DNA from: Streptomyces asoensis
GTDB taxonomy: Bacteria > Actinomycetota > Actinomycetes > Streptomycetales > Streptomycetaceae
Assembly: GCF_016860545.1 (NCBI RefSeq)
Contig: NZ_BNEB01000003.1
Span: forward strand, 1,922,001-1,986,000
Length of the DNA stretch: 64,000 nt
Reading direction: 5' to 3'
In this document: in pieces, positions 34,819 through 44,673 of the stretch
How positions within the stretch are numbered: position 1 is the first letter of the stretch
Layout: each line of letters starts with the position of its first letter
The notes under the pieces: generated by a model
Seen by the model: only the letters and a program-made list of their open reading frames with translations
The model's database searches: none
Told to the model about the DNA's origin: nothing
Program-made: the position numbers and the translations under genes

Positions 34819-35702
34819 CCACCTCTTCTTCCGAGCGGGGCGTCAGCCTGGGCATGCCCGAACTGCCCGCGCCCGCCTACCCGGACGACGTCCGGGCCCG
34901 GCTGGAAACGGACGCGCGCGAGATCATCGCGCGCTATCCCGACTCCCGGTCCGCGCTCCTGCCGTTGCTGCACCTCGTGCAGTCGGAGGAGGGACACGTC
35001 ACGCGCACCGGGATGCAGTTCTGCGCGGACGTGCTGCGCCTGACCACGGCCGAGGTCACCGCGGTCGCCACCTTCTACACCATGTACCGGCGCCGCCCCA
35101 GCGGTGACTACCAGGTCGGCGTCTGCACCAACACGCTGTGCGCGGTGATGGGCGGCGACGCGATCTTCGAGGAACTCCAGGAGCACCTCGGCGTCGGCAA
35201 CGGCGAGACCACCGACGACGGCAAGATCACCCTCGAGCACATCGAGTGCAACGCGGCCTGCGACTTCGCGCCGGTCGTGATGGTCAACTGGGAGTTCTTC
35301 GACAACCAGACCGTGCAGAGCGCCAAGCGCCTGGTGGACGACCTGCGGATCGGTCGCACCGTCACCCCGACGCGTGGTGCGCCGCTGTGCACCTTCAAGG
35401 AGACCGCCCGGATCCTGGCGGGCTTCCCCGACGAGCGGGACGGGGCCGTCGAGGCCGGCGGCAGCGCGGGACCGGCCTCCCTGGTGGGCCTTCGCCTGGC
35501 CAAGGGGGAGACCGCACCCGCGCGCGTGGTCCACCCCCGCGACGGCGGCCCGCACGACGAGCCGCACGGCAGGACGCCCGGCGACACCGCACCGCACGAA
35601 CCGTCACCCGGCGAACACCTCAGTTCGCACGACGCGCCGCAGGACACGTCGGCCTCCGACCCGGCCCACCCGGCAGGGCCCACCGCCGAGGAGGGGGAGT
35701 GA
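34815..35702 (+). CDS. nuoE: NADH-quinone oxidoreductase subunit E
   Basis: A 295-residue subunit carrying the 2Fe-2S cluster N1a. Its ligands are the cysteines in GVCTNTLCAVMGG and IECNAACDFAP. The core ends near residue 210. The final 85 residues are an added, disordered tail rich in His, Pro, Asp, Glu and Gly (PHDEPHGRTPGD, PHEPSPGEH), longer than in E. coli NuoE. GTG 34815 overlaps nuoD, and the stop overlaps nuoF (TGATG). Confidence 0.95.
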   Translation: MTTSSSERGVSLGMPELPAPAYPDDVRARLETDAREIIARYPDSRSALLPLLHLVQSEEGHVTRTGMQFCADVLRLTTAEVTAVATFYTMYRRRPSGDYQVGVCTNTLCAVMGGDAIFEELQEHLGVGNGETTDDGKITLEHIECNAACDFAPVVMVNWEFFDNQTVQSAKRLVDDLRIGRTVTPTRGAPLCTFKETARILAGFPDERDGAVEAGGSAGPASLVGLRLAKGETAPARVVHPRDGGPHDEPHGRTPGDTAPHEPSPGEHLSSHDAPQDTSASDPAHPAGPTAEEGE

Positions 35703-37051
35703 TGACCTTGGCACCCGAGCTGAAGGGCGGCAGCCCGGAGAAGCTGCTCGCACCCGTGCTGTCGGCCTTCTGGGACGAGGACCGGTCCTGGAGCCTGGAC
35801 GTCTACCGCAGGCACGAAGGGTACGAGGGCCTGCGCAAGGCACTCGCCATGTCGCCGGACGACCTGATCGCGTACGTCAAGGACTCCGGTCTGCGGGGCC
35901 GGGGCGGCGCGGGATTCCCGACCGGAATGAAGTGGCAGTTCATCCCGCAGGGCGACGGAAAACCGCACTATCTCGTGGTCAACGCCGACGAATCGGAGCC
36001 CGGGACCTGCAAGGACATCCCGCTCCTCTTCGCGAACCCGCACAGCCTCATCGAGGGCATCGTGATCGCGTGCTACGCCATCCGGTCGTCGCACGCTTTC
36101 ATCTATCTGCGGGGCGAGGTCGTCCCCGTTCTGCGGCGGCTGCACGAGGCCGTGCGCGAGGCCTACGCGGCGGGGTACCTCGGCGAGAACGTCCTGGGCA
36201 GCGGACTCGACCTCGAACTCACCGTGCACGCCGGCGCCGGCGCGTACATCTGCGGTGAGGAGACCGCGCTGCTCGACTCGCTCGAAGGCCGCCGTGGGCA
36301 ACCGCGGCTGCGCCCTCCCTTCCCTGCCGTCGCGGGCCTGTACGCGTGCCCCACTGTGGTGAACAACGTGGAATCGATCGCCTCGGTTCCCGCGATCCTC
36401 CAGAACGGCAAGGAGTGGTTCAGGTCGATGGGGAGCGAGAAGTCCCCGGGCTTCACGCTCTACTCGCTCAGCGGCCATGTCGCCTCCCCCGGCCAGTACG
36501 AGGCCCCGCTCGGCATCACCCTGCGCCAGCTCCTCGAGATGAGCGGCGGCATGCGGCCCGGACACCGGCTGAAGTTCTGGACGCCCGGCGGCTCCTCCAC
36601 GCCGATGTTCACCGAGGAGCACCTCGACGTCCCTCTGGACTACGAGGGAGTCGGCGCCGCGGGTTCCATGCTCGGCACGAAGGCCCTCCAGTGCTTCGAC
36701 GAGACGACCTGCGTCGTACGGGCCGTGACGCGCTGGACCGAGTTCTACGCCCACGAGTCCTGCGGCAAGTGCACCCCCTGCCGTGAGGGCACCTACTGGC
36801 TCGTGCAGCTGCTGCGCGACATCGAGGCCGGCAAGGGCGCGATGTCCGACCTCGACAAGCTCAACGACATCGCCGACAACATCAACGGCAAGTCCTTCTG
36901 CGCCCTCGGCGACGGCGCGGCCTCGCCGATCTTCTCCTCGCTCAAGTACTTCCGCGAGGAGTACGAGCAGCACATCACGGGCCGCGGCTGCCCCTTCGAC
37001 CCGGCCAAGTCGACGCTCTGGGCGGACAAGCACACGGAGGTGAACGCATGA
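35702..37051 (+). CDS. nuoF: NADH-quinone oxidoreductase subunit F (NADH site)
   Basis: A 449-residue flavoprotein that binds FMN and NADH and holds cluster N3. The NADH loop is SGLRGRGGAGFPTGMKW. VVNADESEPGTCKD and GAGAYICGEETALLDSLEG form the FMN site. The 4Fe-4S ligands are in ESCGKCTPCREGTYW plus a later Cys in SFCALGDGA. ATG 35702 overlaps the nuoE stop; GTG 35699 is one codon upstream. Confidence 0.96.
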   Translation: MTLAPELKGGSPEKLLAPVLSAFWDEDRSWSLDVYRRHEGYEGLRKALAMSPDDLIAYVKDSGLRGRGGAGFPTGMKWQFIPQGDGKPHYLVVNADESEPGTCKDIPLLFANPHSLIEGIVIACYAIRSSHAFIYLRGEVVPVLRRLHEAVREAYAAGYLGENVLGSGLDLELTVHAGAGAYICGEETALLDSLEGRRGQPRLRPPFPAVAGLYACPTVVNNVESIASVPAILQNGKEWFRSMGSEKSPGFTLYSLSGHVASPGQYEAPLGITLRQLLEMSGGMRPGHRLKFWTPGGSSTPMFTEEHLDVPLDYEGVGAAGSMLGTKALQCFDETTCVVRAVTRWTEFYAHESCGKCTPCREGTYWLVQLLRDIEAGKGAMSDLDKLNDIADNINGKSFCALGDGAASPIFSSLKYFREEYEQHITGRGCPFDPAKSTLWADKHTEVNA

Positions 37052-39552
37052 CGGTGACCACCAGCGCTCCCTCCGGGGGCGGCGAGGCGGCGGTCCCGCC
37101 GGAAGATCTCGTCACGCTGACGATCGACGGCGCCGAGATCAGCGTGCCCAAGGGCACCCTGGTCATCCGGGCCGCGGAGCAACTCGGCGTCGAGATCCCC
37201 CGCTTCTGCGACCACCCCCTCCTCGACCCCGCCGGCGCGTGCCGCCAGTGCATCGTCGAGGTGGAGGGCCAGCGCAAGCCCATGGCGTCCTGCACGATCA
37301 CGTGCACGGACGGCATGGTGGTGAAGACCCAGCTCAGCTCACCGGTCGCCGAGAAGGCGCAGCACGGTGTGATGGAGCTGCTCCTCATCAACCACCCGCT
37401 GGACTGCCCGGTCTGCGACAAGGGCGGCGAGTGCCCGCTCCAGAACCAGGCCATGTCGCACGGCCAGGCCGAGTCCCGCTTCGAGGGCCGCAAGCGCACC
37501 TACGAGAAGCCCCTGCCGATCTCCACGCAGGTCCTGCTCGACCGCGAGCGGTGCGTGCTGTGCGCGCGCTGCACCCGGTTCTCCAACCAGGTGGCGGGCG
37601 ACCCGATGATCGAGCTGATCGAGCGCGGCGCGCTCCAGCAGGTCGGCACCGGCGAGGGCGACCCCTTCGAGTCGTACTTCTCCGGCAACACCATCCAGAT
37701 CTGCCCGGTGGGCGCGCTGACCTCGGCGGCGTACCGGTTCCGCTCCCGGCCCTTCGACCTGGTCTCCTCGCCGTCGGTCTGCGAGCACTGCTCCGGCGGC
37801 TGCGCCACGCGCACCGACCACCGCCGGGGCAAGGTCATGCGGCGACTGGCCGGCGAGGACCCCGAGGTCAACGAGGAGTGGATCTGCGACAAGGGCCGGT
37901 TCGCGTTCCGGTACGCGCAGCAGCGCGACCGGCTCGACACGCCCCTGGTGCGCAACGCCGAGGGGGAGCTCGTACCGGCCTCCTGGCCGGACGCGCTCCA
38001 GATCGCGGCCCAGGGCCTGCTGGCGTCGCGGGGCAGGACCGGCGTCCTGACCGGCGGCCGCCTCACCATCGAGGACGCCTACGCGTACAGCAAGTTCGCG
38101 CGCGTGGCGCTGGACACCAACGACATCGACTTCCGCGCGCGGGTGCACAGCGGCGAGGAGGCCGACTTCCTGGCCGCCCACGTCGCGGGCCGCGGCCGTG
38201 ACCTCGACGGCACGGGCGTCACGTACACCCTGCTGGAGAAGGCGCCCGCCGTCCTGCTGGTCGGGTTCGAGTCGGAGGAGGAGGCGCCCGGCGTCTTCCT
38301 GCGGCTGCGCAAGGCCTGGCGCAAGCACGGGCAGCGGGTGTTCTCGCTCGCCACGCACGTCACACGCGGTCTGGAGAAGGCGGGCGGCACGCTGCTCGCG
38401 GCCGCTCCGGGGACCGAGACGGAGTGGCTGGACGCGCTCGCGGGCGGTGTCGGCTTGGAGGAAGCGGGCGGCACGGCCGCCGAGGCGCTGCGGACCGAGG
38501 GCGCGCTGATCGTCGTCGGCGAGCGCCTGGCCGGCGTGGCGGGCGGTCTGACCGCCGCCGTGCGGGCCGCCGCCGCGACCGGCGCGCGCCTGGTGTGGAT
38601 CCCCCGCCGGGCGGGGGAGCGGGGCGCGATCGAGGCCGGCGCGCTGCCGTCGCTGCTGCCCGGCGGCCGTCCCGCCACCGACCCACGCGCGCGTGAGGAG
38701 GTCGCCGCCGTCTGGGGGCTGGCCCAGCTTCCGCACCGTCACGGCCGCGACACCGGTCAGATCGTCGAGGCGGCCGCGTCCGGCGAACTCCAGGCGCTGC
38801 TCGTCGCGGGCGTCGAGGTCGCGGACCTGCCCGACCCGGCACGTGCGCGTGCGGCACTCGCCGAGGCCGGCTTCGTGGTGTCGCTGGAGCTGCGGCCCGG
38901 CGAGGTCACCGAGCACGCCGACGTCGTCCTCCCGGTGGCCGCGGTCGCCGAGAAGGCGGGCGCCTTCCTCAACTGGGAGGGCCGGGTCCGCTTCTTCGGG
39001 ACGGCGCTCAAGCCCGACCAGATGACCCGCCGGCCGGCCCCCGCCGACGCGCGCGTGCTCCAGATGCTCGCCGACGCCATGGACGTCCACCTCGGCCTGC
39101 CGGATCTGCGCACCACGCGCGCGGAGCTCGACCGGCTCGGCGCCTGGGACGGCCCCCGCGCCGACGCGCCCCGCGAGTCCGGTGTGCCGCTGCCGCGGCC
39201 CGCCGCGGGGGAGGCCGTTCTCGCCGGGCACCGGCTGCTGCTCGACCGGGGTCTCCTCCAGCAGGGCGACGAGGCGCTCGCCGGGACCCGGCACGCCGCG
39301 TACGCGCGCCTGTCGGCCGCCACGGCCGCCGAGGCGGGCGTCGAGGACGGCGACGTGCTCGCCGTGACCGGGCCCGCCGGAGCGGTCGAACTCCCGCTGG
39401 CGATCACCGAGATGCCCGACCGGGTGGTCTGGCTCCCGCTGAACTCCACCGGCGCCGGCGTCGCGTCCGACTCCGGGGCCACACCCGGCACCCTCGTCCG
39501 TATCGGCCCGGCGAAGACCGCCGCCGACGCCCCCAAGGAGGTGGAGGCGTGA
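37048..39552 (+). CDS. nuoG: NADH-quinone oxidoreductase subunit G
   Basis: An 834-residue iron-sulfur subunit. The N-terminal 2Fe-2S domain has RFCDHPLLDPAGACRQC. HPLDCPVCDKGGECPLQ and RCVLCARCTRF give the further 4Fe-4S clusters, and CEHCSGGCATRT near residue 250 begins the molybdopterin-like domain with its extra cluster N7 ligands. The last 500 residues are a non-catalytic molybdopterin oxidoreductase fold. ATG 37048 overlaps nuoF (ATGA). Confidence 0.95.
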   Translation: MTVTTSAPSGGGEAAVPPEDLVTLTIDGAEISVPKGTLVIRAAEQLGVEIPRFCDHPLLDPAGACRQCIVEVEGQRKPMASCTITCTDGMVVKTQLSSPVAEKAQHGVMELLLINHPLDCPVCDKGGECPLQNQAMSHGQAESRFEGRKRTYEKPLPISTQVLLDRERCVLCARCTRFSNQVAGDPMIELIERGALQQVGTGEGDPFESYFSGNTIQICPVGALTSAAYRFRSRPFDLVSSPSVCEHCSGGCATRTDHRRGKVMRRLAGEDPEVNEEWICDKGRFAFRYAQQRDRLDTPLVRNAEGELVPASWPDALQIAAQGLLASRGRTGVLTGGRLTIEDAYAYSKFARVALDTNDIDFRARVHSGEEADFLAAHVAGRGRDLDGTGVTYTLLEKAPAVLLVGFESEEEAPGVFLRLRKAWRKHGQRVFSLATHVTRGLEKAGGTLLAAAPGTETEWLDALAGGVGLEEAGGTAAEALRTEGALIVVGERLAGVAGGLTAAVRAAAATGARLVWIPRRAGERGAIEAGALPSLLPGGRPATDPRAREEVAAVWGLAQLPHRHGRDTGQIVEAAASGELQALLVAGVEVADLPDPARARAALAEAGFVVSLELRPGEVTEHADVVLPVAAVAEKAGAFLNWEGRVRFFGTALKPDQMTRRPAPADARVLQMLADAMDVHLGLPDLRTTRAELDRLGAWDGPRADAPRESGVPLPRPAAGEAVLAGHRLLLDRGLLQQGDEALAGTRHAAYARLSAATAAEAGVEDGDVLAVTGPAGAVELPLAITEMPDRVVWLPLNSTGAGVASDSGATPGTLVRIGPAKTAADAPKEVEA

Positions 39553-40910
39553 GCCCGTACGTCGCCGCTGAGGACCTCTCGATGTTCGGCCACGACCCCT
39601 GGTGGCTGGTCGTCGTCAAGGCCGTCTTCTGCTTCGCCTTCCTGATGGTGACCGTGCTGTTCTCCATCGTCTGGGAGCGCAAGGTCGTCGCCTGGATGCA
39701 GCTGCGCATCGGTCCCAACCGGCACGGCCCCTGGGGCATGCTCCAGTCGCTCGCCGACGGCGTGAAGCTGATGCTGAAGGAAGACCTCATCGTCAAACGC
39801 GCGGACAAGGTCGTCTACGTCCTCGCGCCGATCGTCGCGACCGTGCCGGCCTTCATGGCGATCGCGGTGATCCCCTTCGGGCCGGCCGGCAACGAGGTCT
39901 CGATCTTCGGCCAGCGCACCACCATGCAGCTGACCGACCTGCCGATCGCGATGCTCTACATCCTCGCGGTCGCCTCCATCGGCATCTACGGGATCGTGCT
40001 GGCGGGCTGGAGCTCCGGCTCCACCTACCCGCTGCTCGGCGGCCTGCGGTCCTGCGCGCAGATGATCTCCTACGAGATCGCCATGGGCGCCGCGTTCGCC
40101 TCGGTGTTCCTCTACTCGGGGTCGATGTCGACGTCGACCATCGTCGAGCAGCAGCAGGACCGCTGGTACATCCTGCTGCTGCCGGTCTCCTTCGTCCTCT
40201 ACGTCATCACGATGGTCGGCGAGACCAACCGCGCCCCCTTCGACATGCCGGAGTCCGAGGGCGACCTGGTCGGCGGCTTCAACACCGAGTACTCGTCGAT
40301 CAAGTTCGCGCTGTTCATGCTCGCCGAGTACGTGAACATGGTGACGGTCTCCGCGGTGTCGACCACGCTCTTCCTCGGCGGCTGGCGTGCCCCCTGGCCG
40401 ATCAGCACCTTCTGGGAGGGCGCGAACCACGGCTGGTGGCCGATGCTCTGGTTCGTCCTCAAGGTCCAGCTGCTGCTGTTCTTCTTCATCTGGCTGCGCG
40501 GCACGCTCCCGCGCGTGCGCTACGACCAGCTGATGAAGCTCGGCTGGAAGGTCCTGATCCCGGTCTCGGTGACCTGGCTGATGCTCGTCGCGACCGTGCG
40601 GACCCTGCGCAACGAGAACTACGACTTCGCCGACATCTTCCTCTACGTCGGCGGCGGCGCCCTGGCGCTGCTGGTGCTCTCCTTCGTCGTGGACATGTTC
40701 CGCAACGGGGGCAAGAGCGCACCGGCGCCCGCCGAACCCGCCGGCTTCGACCCGATGGCGGGCGGATTCCCCGTACCGCCCCTGCCGGGACAGGAACTGC
40801 CTCCGGTGCCCAGGCGCCGCTCGCGTCAGGAGCGGGAGCTCGTTGTCAGTGGTGGTACGGACACTGTGAGTGACGGATCGCGTGACGGAAAGGAGGCGTC
40901 CGATGGCTGA
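39549..40910 (+). CDS. nuoH: NADH-quinone oxidoreductase subunit H
   Basis: A 453-residue membrane subunit with eight or nine helices at the base of the quinone channel. Marks are WERKVVAWMQLRIGPNRHGPWG and ETNRAPFDMPESEGDLVGGFNTEYSS-type loops. The C-terminal 70 residues are a cytoplasmic Pro/Arg/Ser-rich extension (APAEPAGFDP, PRRRSRQERE) not found in E. coli. GTG 39549 overlaps the nuoG stop, and the last eight bases run past the nuoI start. Confidence 0.95.
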   Translation: MSPYVAAEDLSMFGHDPWWLVVVKAVFCFAFLMVTVLFSIVWERKVVAWMQLRIGPNRHGPWGMLQSLADGVKLMLKEDLIVKRADKVVYVLAPIVATVPAFMAIAVIPFGPAGNEVSIFGQRTTMQLTDLPIAMLYILAVASIGIYGIVLAGWSSGSTYPLLGGLRSCAQMISYEIAMGAAFASVFLYSGSMSTSTIVEQQQDRWYILLLPVSFVLYVITMVGETNRAPFDMPESEGDLVGGFNTEYSSIKFALFMLAEYVNMVTVSAVSTTLFLGGWRAPWPISTFWEGANHGWWPMLWFVLKVQLLLFFFIWLRGTLPRVRYDQLMKLGWKVLIPVSVTWLMLVATVRTLRNENYDFADIFLYVGGGALALLVLSFVVDMFRNGGKSAPAPAEPAGFDPMAGGFPVPPLPGQELPPVPRRRSRQERELVVSGGTDTVSDGSRDGKEASDG

Positions 40911-41553
40911 GGAGCCCAAGGAGGCCGGGCGGACGACGCCCGGGTTCCAGAACCCCGTGGCCGGCTTCGGCGTGACCTTCAAGGCCATGTTCAAGAAGCG
41001 GCTGACCGAGCAGTACCCGGAGCAGCAGAAGACCACCGCTCCCCGGTTCCACGGACGGCACCAGCTCAACCGCCATCCGGACGGCCTGGAGAAGTGCGTC
41101 GGCTGCGAGCTGTGCGCCTGGGCCTGCCCCGCCGACGCCATCTACGTCGAGGGCGCGGACAACACCGACGAGGAGCGCTACTCGCCGGGCGAGCGGTACG
41201 GGCGCGTTTACCAGATCAACTACGCGCGCTGCATCCTGTGCGGCCTGTGCATCGAGGCGTGCCCCACCCGGGCGCTGACGATGACCAACGAGTTCGAGCT
41301 GGCCGACTCCAGCCGCGCCAACCTGATCTACACCAAGGAACAGCTGCTCGCCGGTCTCGAGGACGGCATGGTCGACTCGCCGCACGCCATCTACCCCGGT
41401 ACGGACGAGCAGGACTACTACCGCGGTCTGGTGACGGAGGCGGCGCCGGGCACGGAACGGCAGCCGGCCCTCTCCCAGGGCGAGGCCCCGCAGGAGGCCG
41501 CCGCCGACTCCGGTACGGACGAACCGGCGTCGGGGGAGGTGGTCGGACGATGA
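40903..41553 (+). CDS. nuoI: NADH-quinone oxidoreductase subunit I
   Basis: A 216-residue ferredoxin-like subunit with clusters N6a and N6b. The ligands are CVGCELCAWACPADAI and CILCGLCIEACPTRAL, two perfect CxxCxxCxxxCP motifs. ATG 40903 (MAEEPKE) has AGGAGG six bases upstream, which decides it over the GTG at 40870. A Glu/Ala/Pro-rich tail of about 45 residues follows the core. Confidence 0.96.
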   Translation: MAEEPKEAGRTTPGFQNPVAGFGVTFKAMFKKRLTEQYPEQQKTTAPRFHGRHQLNRHPDGLEKCVGCELCAWACPADAIYVEGADNTDEERYSPGERYGRVYQINYARCILCGLCIEACPTRALTMTNEFELADSSRANLIYTKEQLLAGLEDGMVDSPHAIYPGTDEQDYYRGLVTEAAPGTERQPALSQGEAPQEAAADSGTDEPASGEVVGR

Positions 41554-42392
41554 GCGCGCAGCTCGCCGCCTACTCCACCTCGACCGGCGAGGCCTTCCAG
41601 TTCTGGGTGCTCGGCACCGTCGCGGTGGCCGGCGCCCTGTGCACCGTGTTCATGCGCAGGGCCGTGCACAGCGCGCTCTGTCTCGCCGGAACCATGATCG
41701 TCCTCGCGGTGTTCTACCTGGCCAACGGCGCCTACTTCCTGGGCATCGTGCAGATCGTCGTCTACACCGGCGCGATCATGATGCTGTTCCTGTTCGTGGT
41801 GATGCTCGTCGGCGTCACCGCGGCGGACTCCCTGAAGGAGACCATCAAGGGACAGCGCTGGCTCGCCCTCCTCAGCGGCCTCGGCTTCGGCATCCTGCTG
41901 CTCGCCGGCATCGGCAACGCCTCGCTGACGGAGTTCACCGGCCTCACCGAGGCGAACGCCAACGGCAACGTGGAGGGTCTCGCGGCCCTCATCTTCACGA
42001 AGTACGTGTTCGCCTTCGAGATCACCGGCGCCCTGCTCATCACCGCCGCCGTCGGCGCGATGGTGCTCACGCACCGCGAGCGCACCGAACGGGCCATGAC
42101 CCAGCGGGAGATGGCCGAGCGGCGGGTGCGCGAGGGCAAGCACGTACCGCCGCTGCCCGCGCCGGGCGTGTACGCGCGGCACAACGCCGTCGACGTCCAG
42201 GGCCTGCTGCCCGACGGCACCCCGTCGGAGCTCACGGTCAGCAAGACGCTCCGCGACCGCGGCCAGATGCGGGACGTGTCCGCCGACGCGCTGAACGACC
42301 TCAAGGCGCTGGAGCAGCGCGCCGAGGAGCGCCTGGAGCGTGCCGCGATCGCGCCGCCGCACCTGAAGCGGACCGAGGAGGCGTCGAAGTGA
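41550..42392 (+). CDS. nuoJ: NADH-quinone oxidoreductase subunit J
   Basis: A 280-residue membrane subunit with five helices. The third helix region, VQIVVYTGAIMMLFLFVVML, is the conserved ND6 pi-bulge segment. The last 100 residues form a charged cytosolic tail (RERTERAMTQREMAERRVRE) longer than in E. coli. ATG 41550 overlaps the nuoI stop, and the stop overlaps nuoK (GTGA). Confidence 0.94.
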   Translation: MSAQLAAYSTSTGEAFQFWVLGTVAVAGALCTVFMRRAVHSALCLAGTMIVLAVFYLANGAYFLGIVQIVVYTGAIMMLFLFVVMLVGVTAADSLKETIKGQRWLALLSGLGFGILLLAGIGNASLTEFTGLTEANANGNVEGLAALIFTKYVFAFEITGALLITAAVGAMVLTHRERTERAMTQREMAERRVREGKHVPPLPAPGVYARHNAVDVQGLLPDGTPSELTVSKTLRDRGQMRDVSADALNDLKALEQRAEERLERAAIAPPHLKRTEEASK

Positions 42393-42688
42393 ACCCCGTC
42401 AACTACCTGTACCTCGCTGCCCTGTTGTTCACGATCGGCGCGACGGGCGTGCTGATCAGGCGTAACGCGATCGTCGTCTTCATGTGCATCGAGCTCATGC
42501 TCAACGCCTGCAACCTCGCGTTCGTCACCTTCTCCCGGATGCACGGCAATCTCGACGGGCAGATCATCGCCTTCTTCACGATGGTCGTCGCCGCCGCGGA
42601 GGTCGTGGTCGGACTCGCGATCATCGTGTCGCTGTTCCGTTCCCGCCACTCGGCCTCGGTCGACGACGCCAGCCTGATGAAGCTGTAA
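42389..42688 (+). CDS. nuoK: NADH-quinone oxidoreductase subunit K
   Basis: A 99-residue subunit with three helices. The buried glutamates of the proton path are in FMCIELMLNACNLAF and AAAEVVVGLAIIVSLF, as in other NuoK/ND4L proteins. GTG 42389 overlaps the nuoJ stop. Confidence 0.95.
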   Translation: MNPVNYLYLAALLFTIGATGVLIRRNAIVVFMCIELMLNACNLAFVTFSRMHGNLDGQIIAFFTMVVAAAEVVVGLAIIVSLFRSRHSASVDDASLMKL

Positions 42689-42703
42689 GGGGTCGGAAGA
42701 ATC

Positions 42704-44668
42704 GTGGAGAACCTCATCGCGCTGCTCATCGCGGCGCCCCTGCTCGGAGCGGCCGTCCTGCTGGTCGGCGGCCGCCGGCTCGACGCCGTCGGCCACTGGA
42801 TCGGCACGCTCCTGTCGGCCGTCTCCTTCGTGTTCGGTGTCGTCCTCTTCGCCGACCTGCTCGGCAGGACCGCCGAGGACCGCACGCTGACCCAGCACCT
42901 GTTCAGCTGGATCCCGGTCGAGGGTTTCCAGGCGGACGTCGCCTTCCGCCTGGACCAGCTGTCGATGACCTTCGTGCTGCTGATCACGGGCGTCGGCTCG
43001 CTGATCCACCTGTACTCGATCGGGTACATGGAGCACGACGAGCGGCGCCGCCGCTTCTTCGGCTATCTGAACCTGTTCCTCGCGGCGATGCTGCTGCTGG
43101 TCCTCGCCGACAACTACCTGCTGCTGTACGTCGGCTGGGAGGGCGTGGGTCTCGCGTCCTACCTGCTCATCGGCTTCTGGCAGCACAAGCCCAGCGCCGC
43201 CACCGCCGCGAAGAAGGCCTTCCTGGTCAACCGCGTCGGCGACATGGGCCTGTCGATCGCCATCATGCTGATGTTCACCACGTTCGGCACGTTCGCGTTC
43301 GGCCCGCTGCTCGGGTCGGAGGGCGAGCCCGGCATCGCGGGGGACGCGACGGAGGGCAAGCTCACCGCCATCGCCCTGATGCTGCTGCTCGCCGCCTGCG
43401 GCAAGTCCGCCCAGGTGCCGCTCCAGTCCTGGCTCGGCGACGCGATGGAGGGCCCGACCCCGGTCTCGGCCCTCATCCACGCGGCGACCATGGTGACGGC
43501 GGGCGTGTACCTGATCGTCCGGTCCGCCGCGATCTTCAACGGTGCCCCCGACGCGCAGCTGGTCGTCACCGTCGTCGGCGCCGTCACGCTCCTGTTCGGT
43601 GCGATCGTCGGTTGCGCGAAGGACGACATCAAGAAGGCGCTGGCCGGCTCGACCATGTCGCAGATCGGCTACATGGTGCTGGCCGCGGGCCTCGGCCCCA
43701 TCGGCTACGTCTTCGCGATCATGCACCTGGTGACGCACGGCTTCTTCAAGGCCGGGCTGTTCCTCGGCGCGGGTTCGGTCATGCACGGCATGAACGACGA
43801 GGTCGACATGCGCAAGTACGGCGGTCTGCGCAAGTACATGCCCGTCACCTTCGTGACCTTCGGGCTGGGCTACCTCGCCATCATCGGCTTCCCGGGCCTG
43901 TCCGGCTTCTTCTCCAAGGACAAGATCATCGAGGCGGCGTTCGCCAAGGGCGGGACCGAGGGCTGGATCCTCGGCGCCTGCGCCCTGCTCGGTGCGGCGA
44001 TCACCGCGTACTACATGACGCGCGTGATGCTGATGACGTTCTTCGGCGAGGAGCGCTGGAAGAACCGGCCGACCCCGTCGCCCGAGGCGCCGGGCGCGGA
44101 GCCCGCCGCCGCACACCACGGCGAGCACGCGGAGCCGCACCCGCACGAGTCGCCCAAGGTCATGACGATCCCCATGATCGTGCTGGCCTTCGGATCGGTC
44201 TTCGCCGGCGGCTTCTTCAGCATCGGCGACCGCTTCCTGCACTGGCTGGAGCCCGTCACCGGCCACTCGCACGGCGACTCGCCGGTCAGCGCCCTCACCG
44301 TCACCCTCGCCACGATGGTGGTCCTGGTGATCGGCGTGGCCGTCGCCTACGCCCAGTACGGCCGCCGCCCCGTCCCGGTCGTCGCCCCCCGCGGGTCGCT
44401 GCTCACCCGGGCGGCCCGGCGGGACCTCTACCAGGACGACTTCAACCATGTCGTGCTGGTCCGCGGCGGCGAGCACCTGACGCGCTCCCTGGTCTACGTC
44501 GACCACACCCTGGTCGACGGAGTCGTGAACGGAACGGCGGCCTCGGTCGGCGGCCTCTCCGGACGGCTGCGCCGACTGCAGAACGGCTTCGTCCGGTCGT
44601 ACGCGGTCTCGATGTTCGGTGGTGCGGCGCTCCTCATCGCCGCGACCCTGCTGATGAGGGCGGTCTGA
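42704..44668 (+). CDS. nuoL: NADH-quinone oxidoreductase subunit L
   Basis: A 654-residue antiporter-like proton pump subunit. LFVGWEGVG-type (LLLYVGWEGVGLASYLLIGFW), then SAQVPLQSWLGDAMEGPTPVSALIHAATMV and the lysine-bearing GCAKDDIKKALAGSTMSQIGYM are typical of NuoL. The C-terminal lateral helix follows a His/Pro/Glu-rich loop (HHGEHAEPHPHE). GTG 42704 has GGAAG upstream, 15 bases after the nuoK stop. Confidence 0.95.
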   Translation: MENLIALLIAAPLLGAAVLLVGGRRLDAVGHWIGTLLSAVSFVFGVVLFADLLGRTAEDRTLTQHLFSWIPVEGFQADVAFRLDQLSMTFVLLITGVGSLIHLYSIGYMEHDERRRRFFGYLNLFLAAMLLLVLADNYLLLYVGWEGVGLASYLLIGFWQHKPSAATAAKKAFLVNRVGDMGLSIAIMLMFTTFGTFAFGPLLGSEGEPGIAGDATEGKLTAIALMLLLAACGKSAQVPLQSWLGDAMEGPTPVSALIHAATMVTAGVYLIVRSAAIFNGAPDAQLVVTVVGAVTLLFGAIVGCAKDDIKKALAGSTMSQIGYMVLAAGLGPIGYVFAIMHLVTHGFFKAGLFLGAGSVMHGMNDEVDMRKYGGLRKYMPVTFVTFGLGYLAIIGFPGLSGFFSKDKIIEAAFAKGGTEGWILGACALLGAAITAYYMTRVMLMTFFGEERWKNRPTPSPEAPGAEPAAAHHGEHAEPHPHESPKVMTIPMIVLAFGSVFAGGFFSIGDRFLHWLEPVTGHSHGDSPVSALTVTLATMVVLVIGVAVAYAQYGRRPVPVVAPRGSLLTRAARRDLYQDDFNHVVLVRGGEHLTRSLVYVDHTLVDGVVNGTAASVGGLSGRLRRLQNGFVRSYAVSMFGGAALLIAATLLMRAV

Positions 44669-44673
44669 TACCG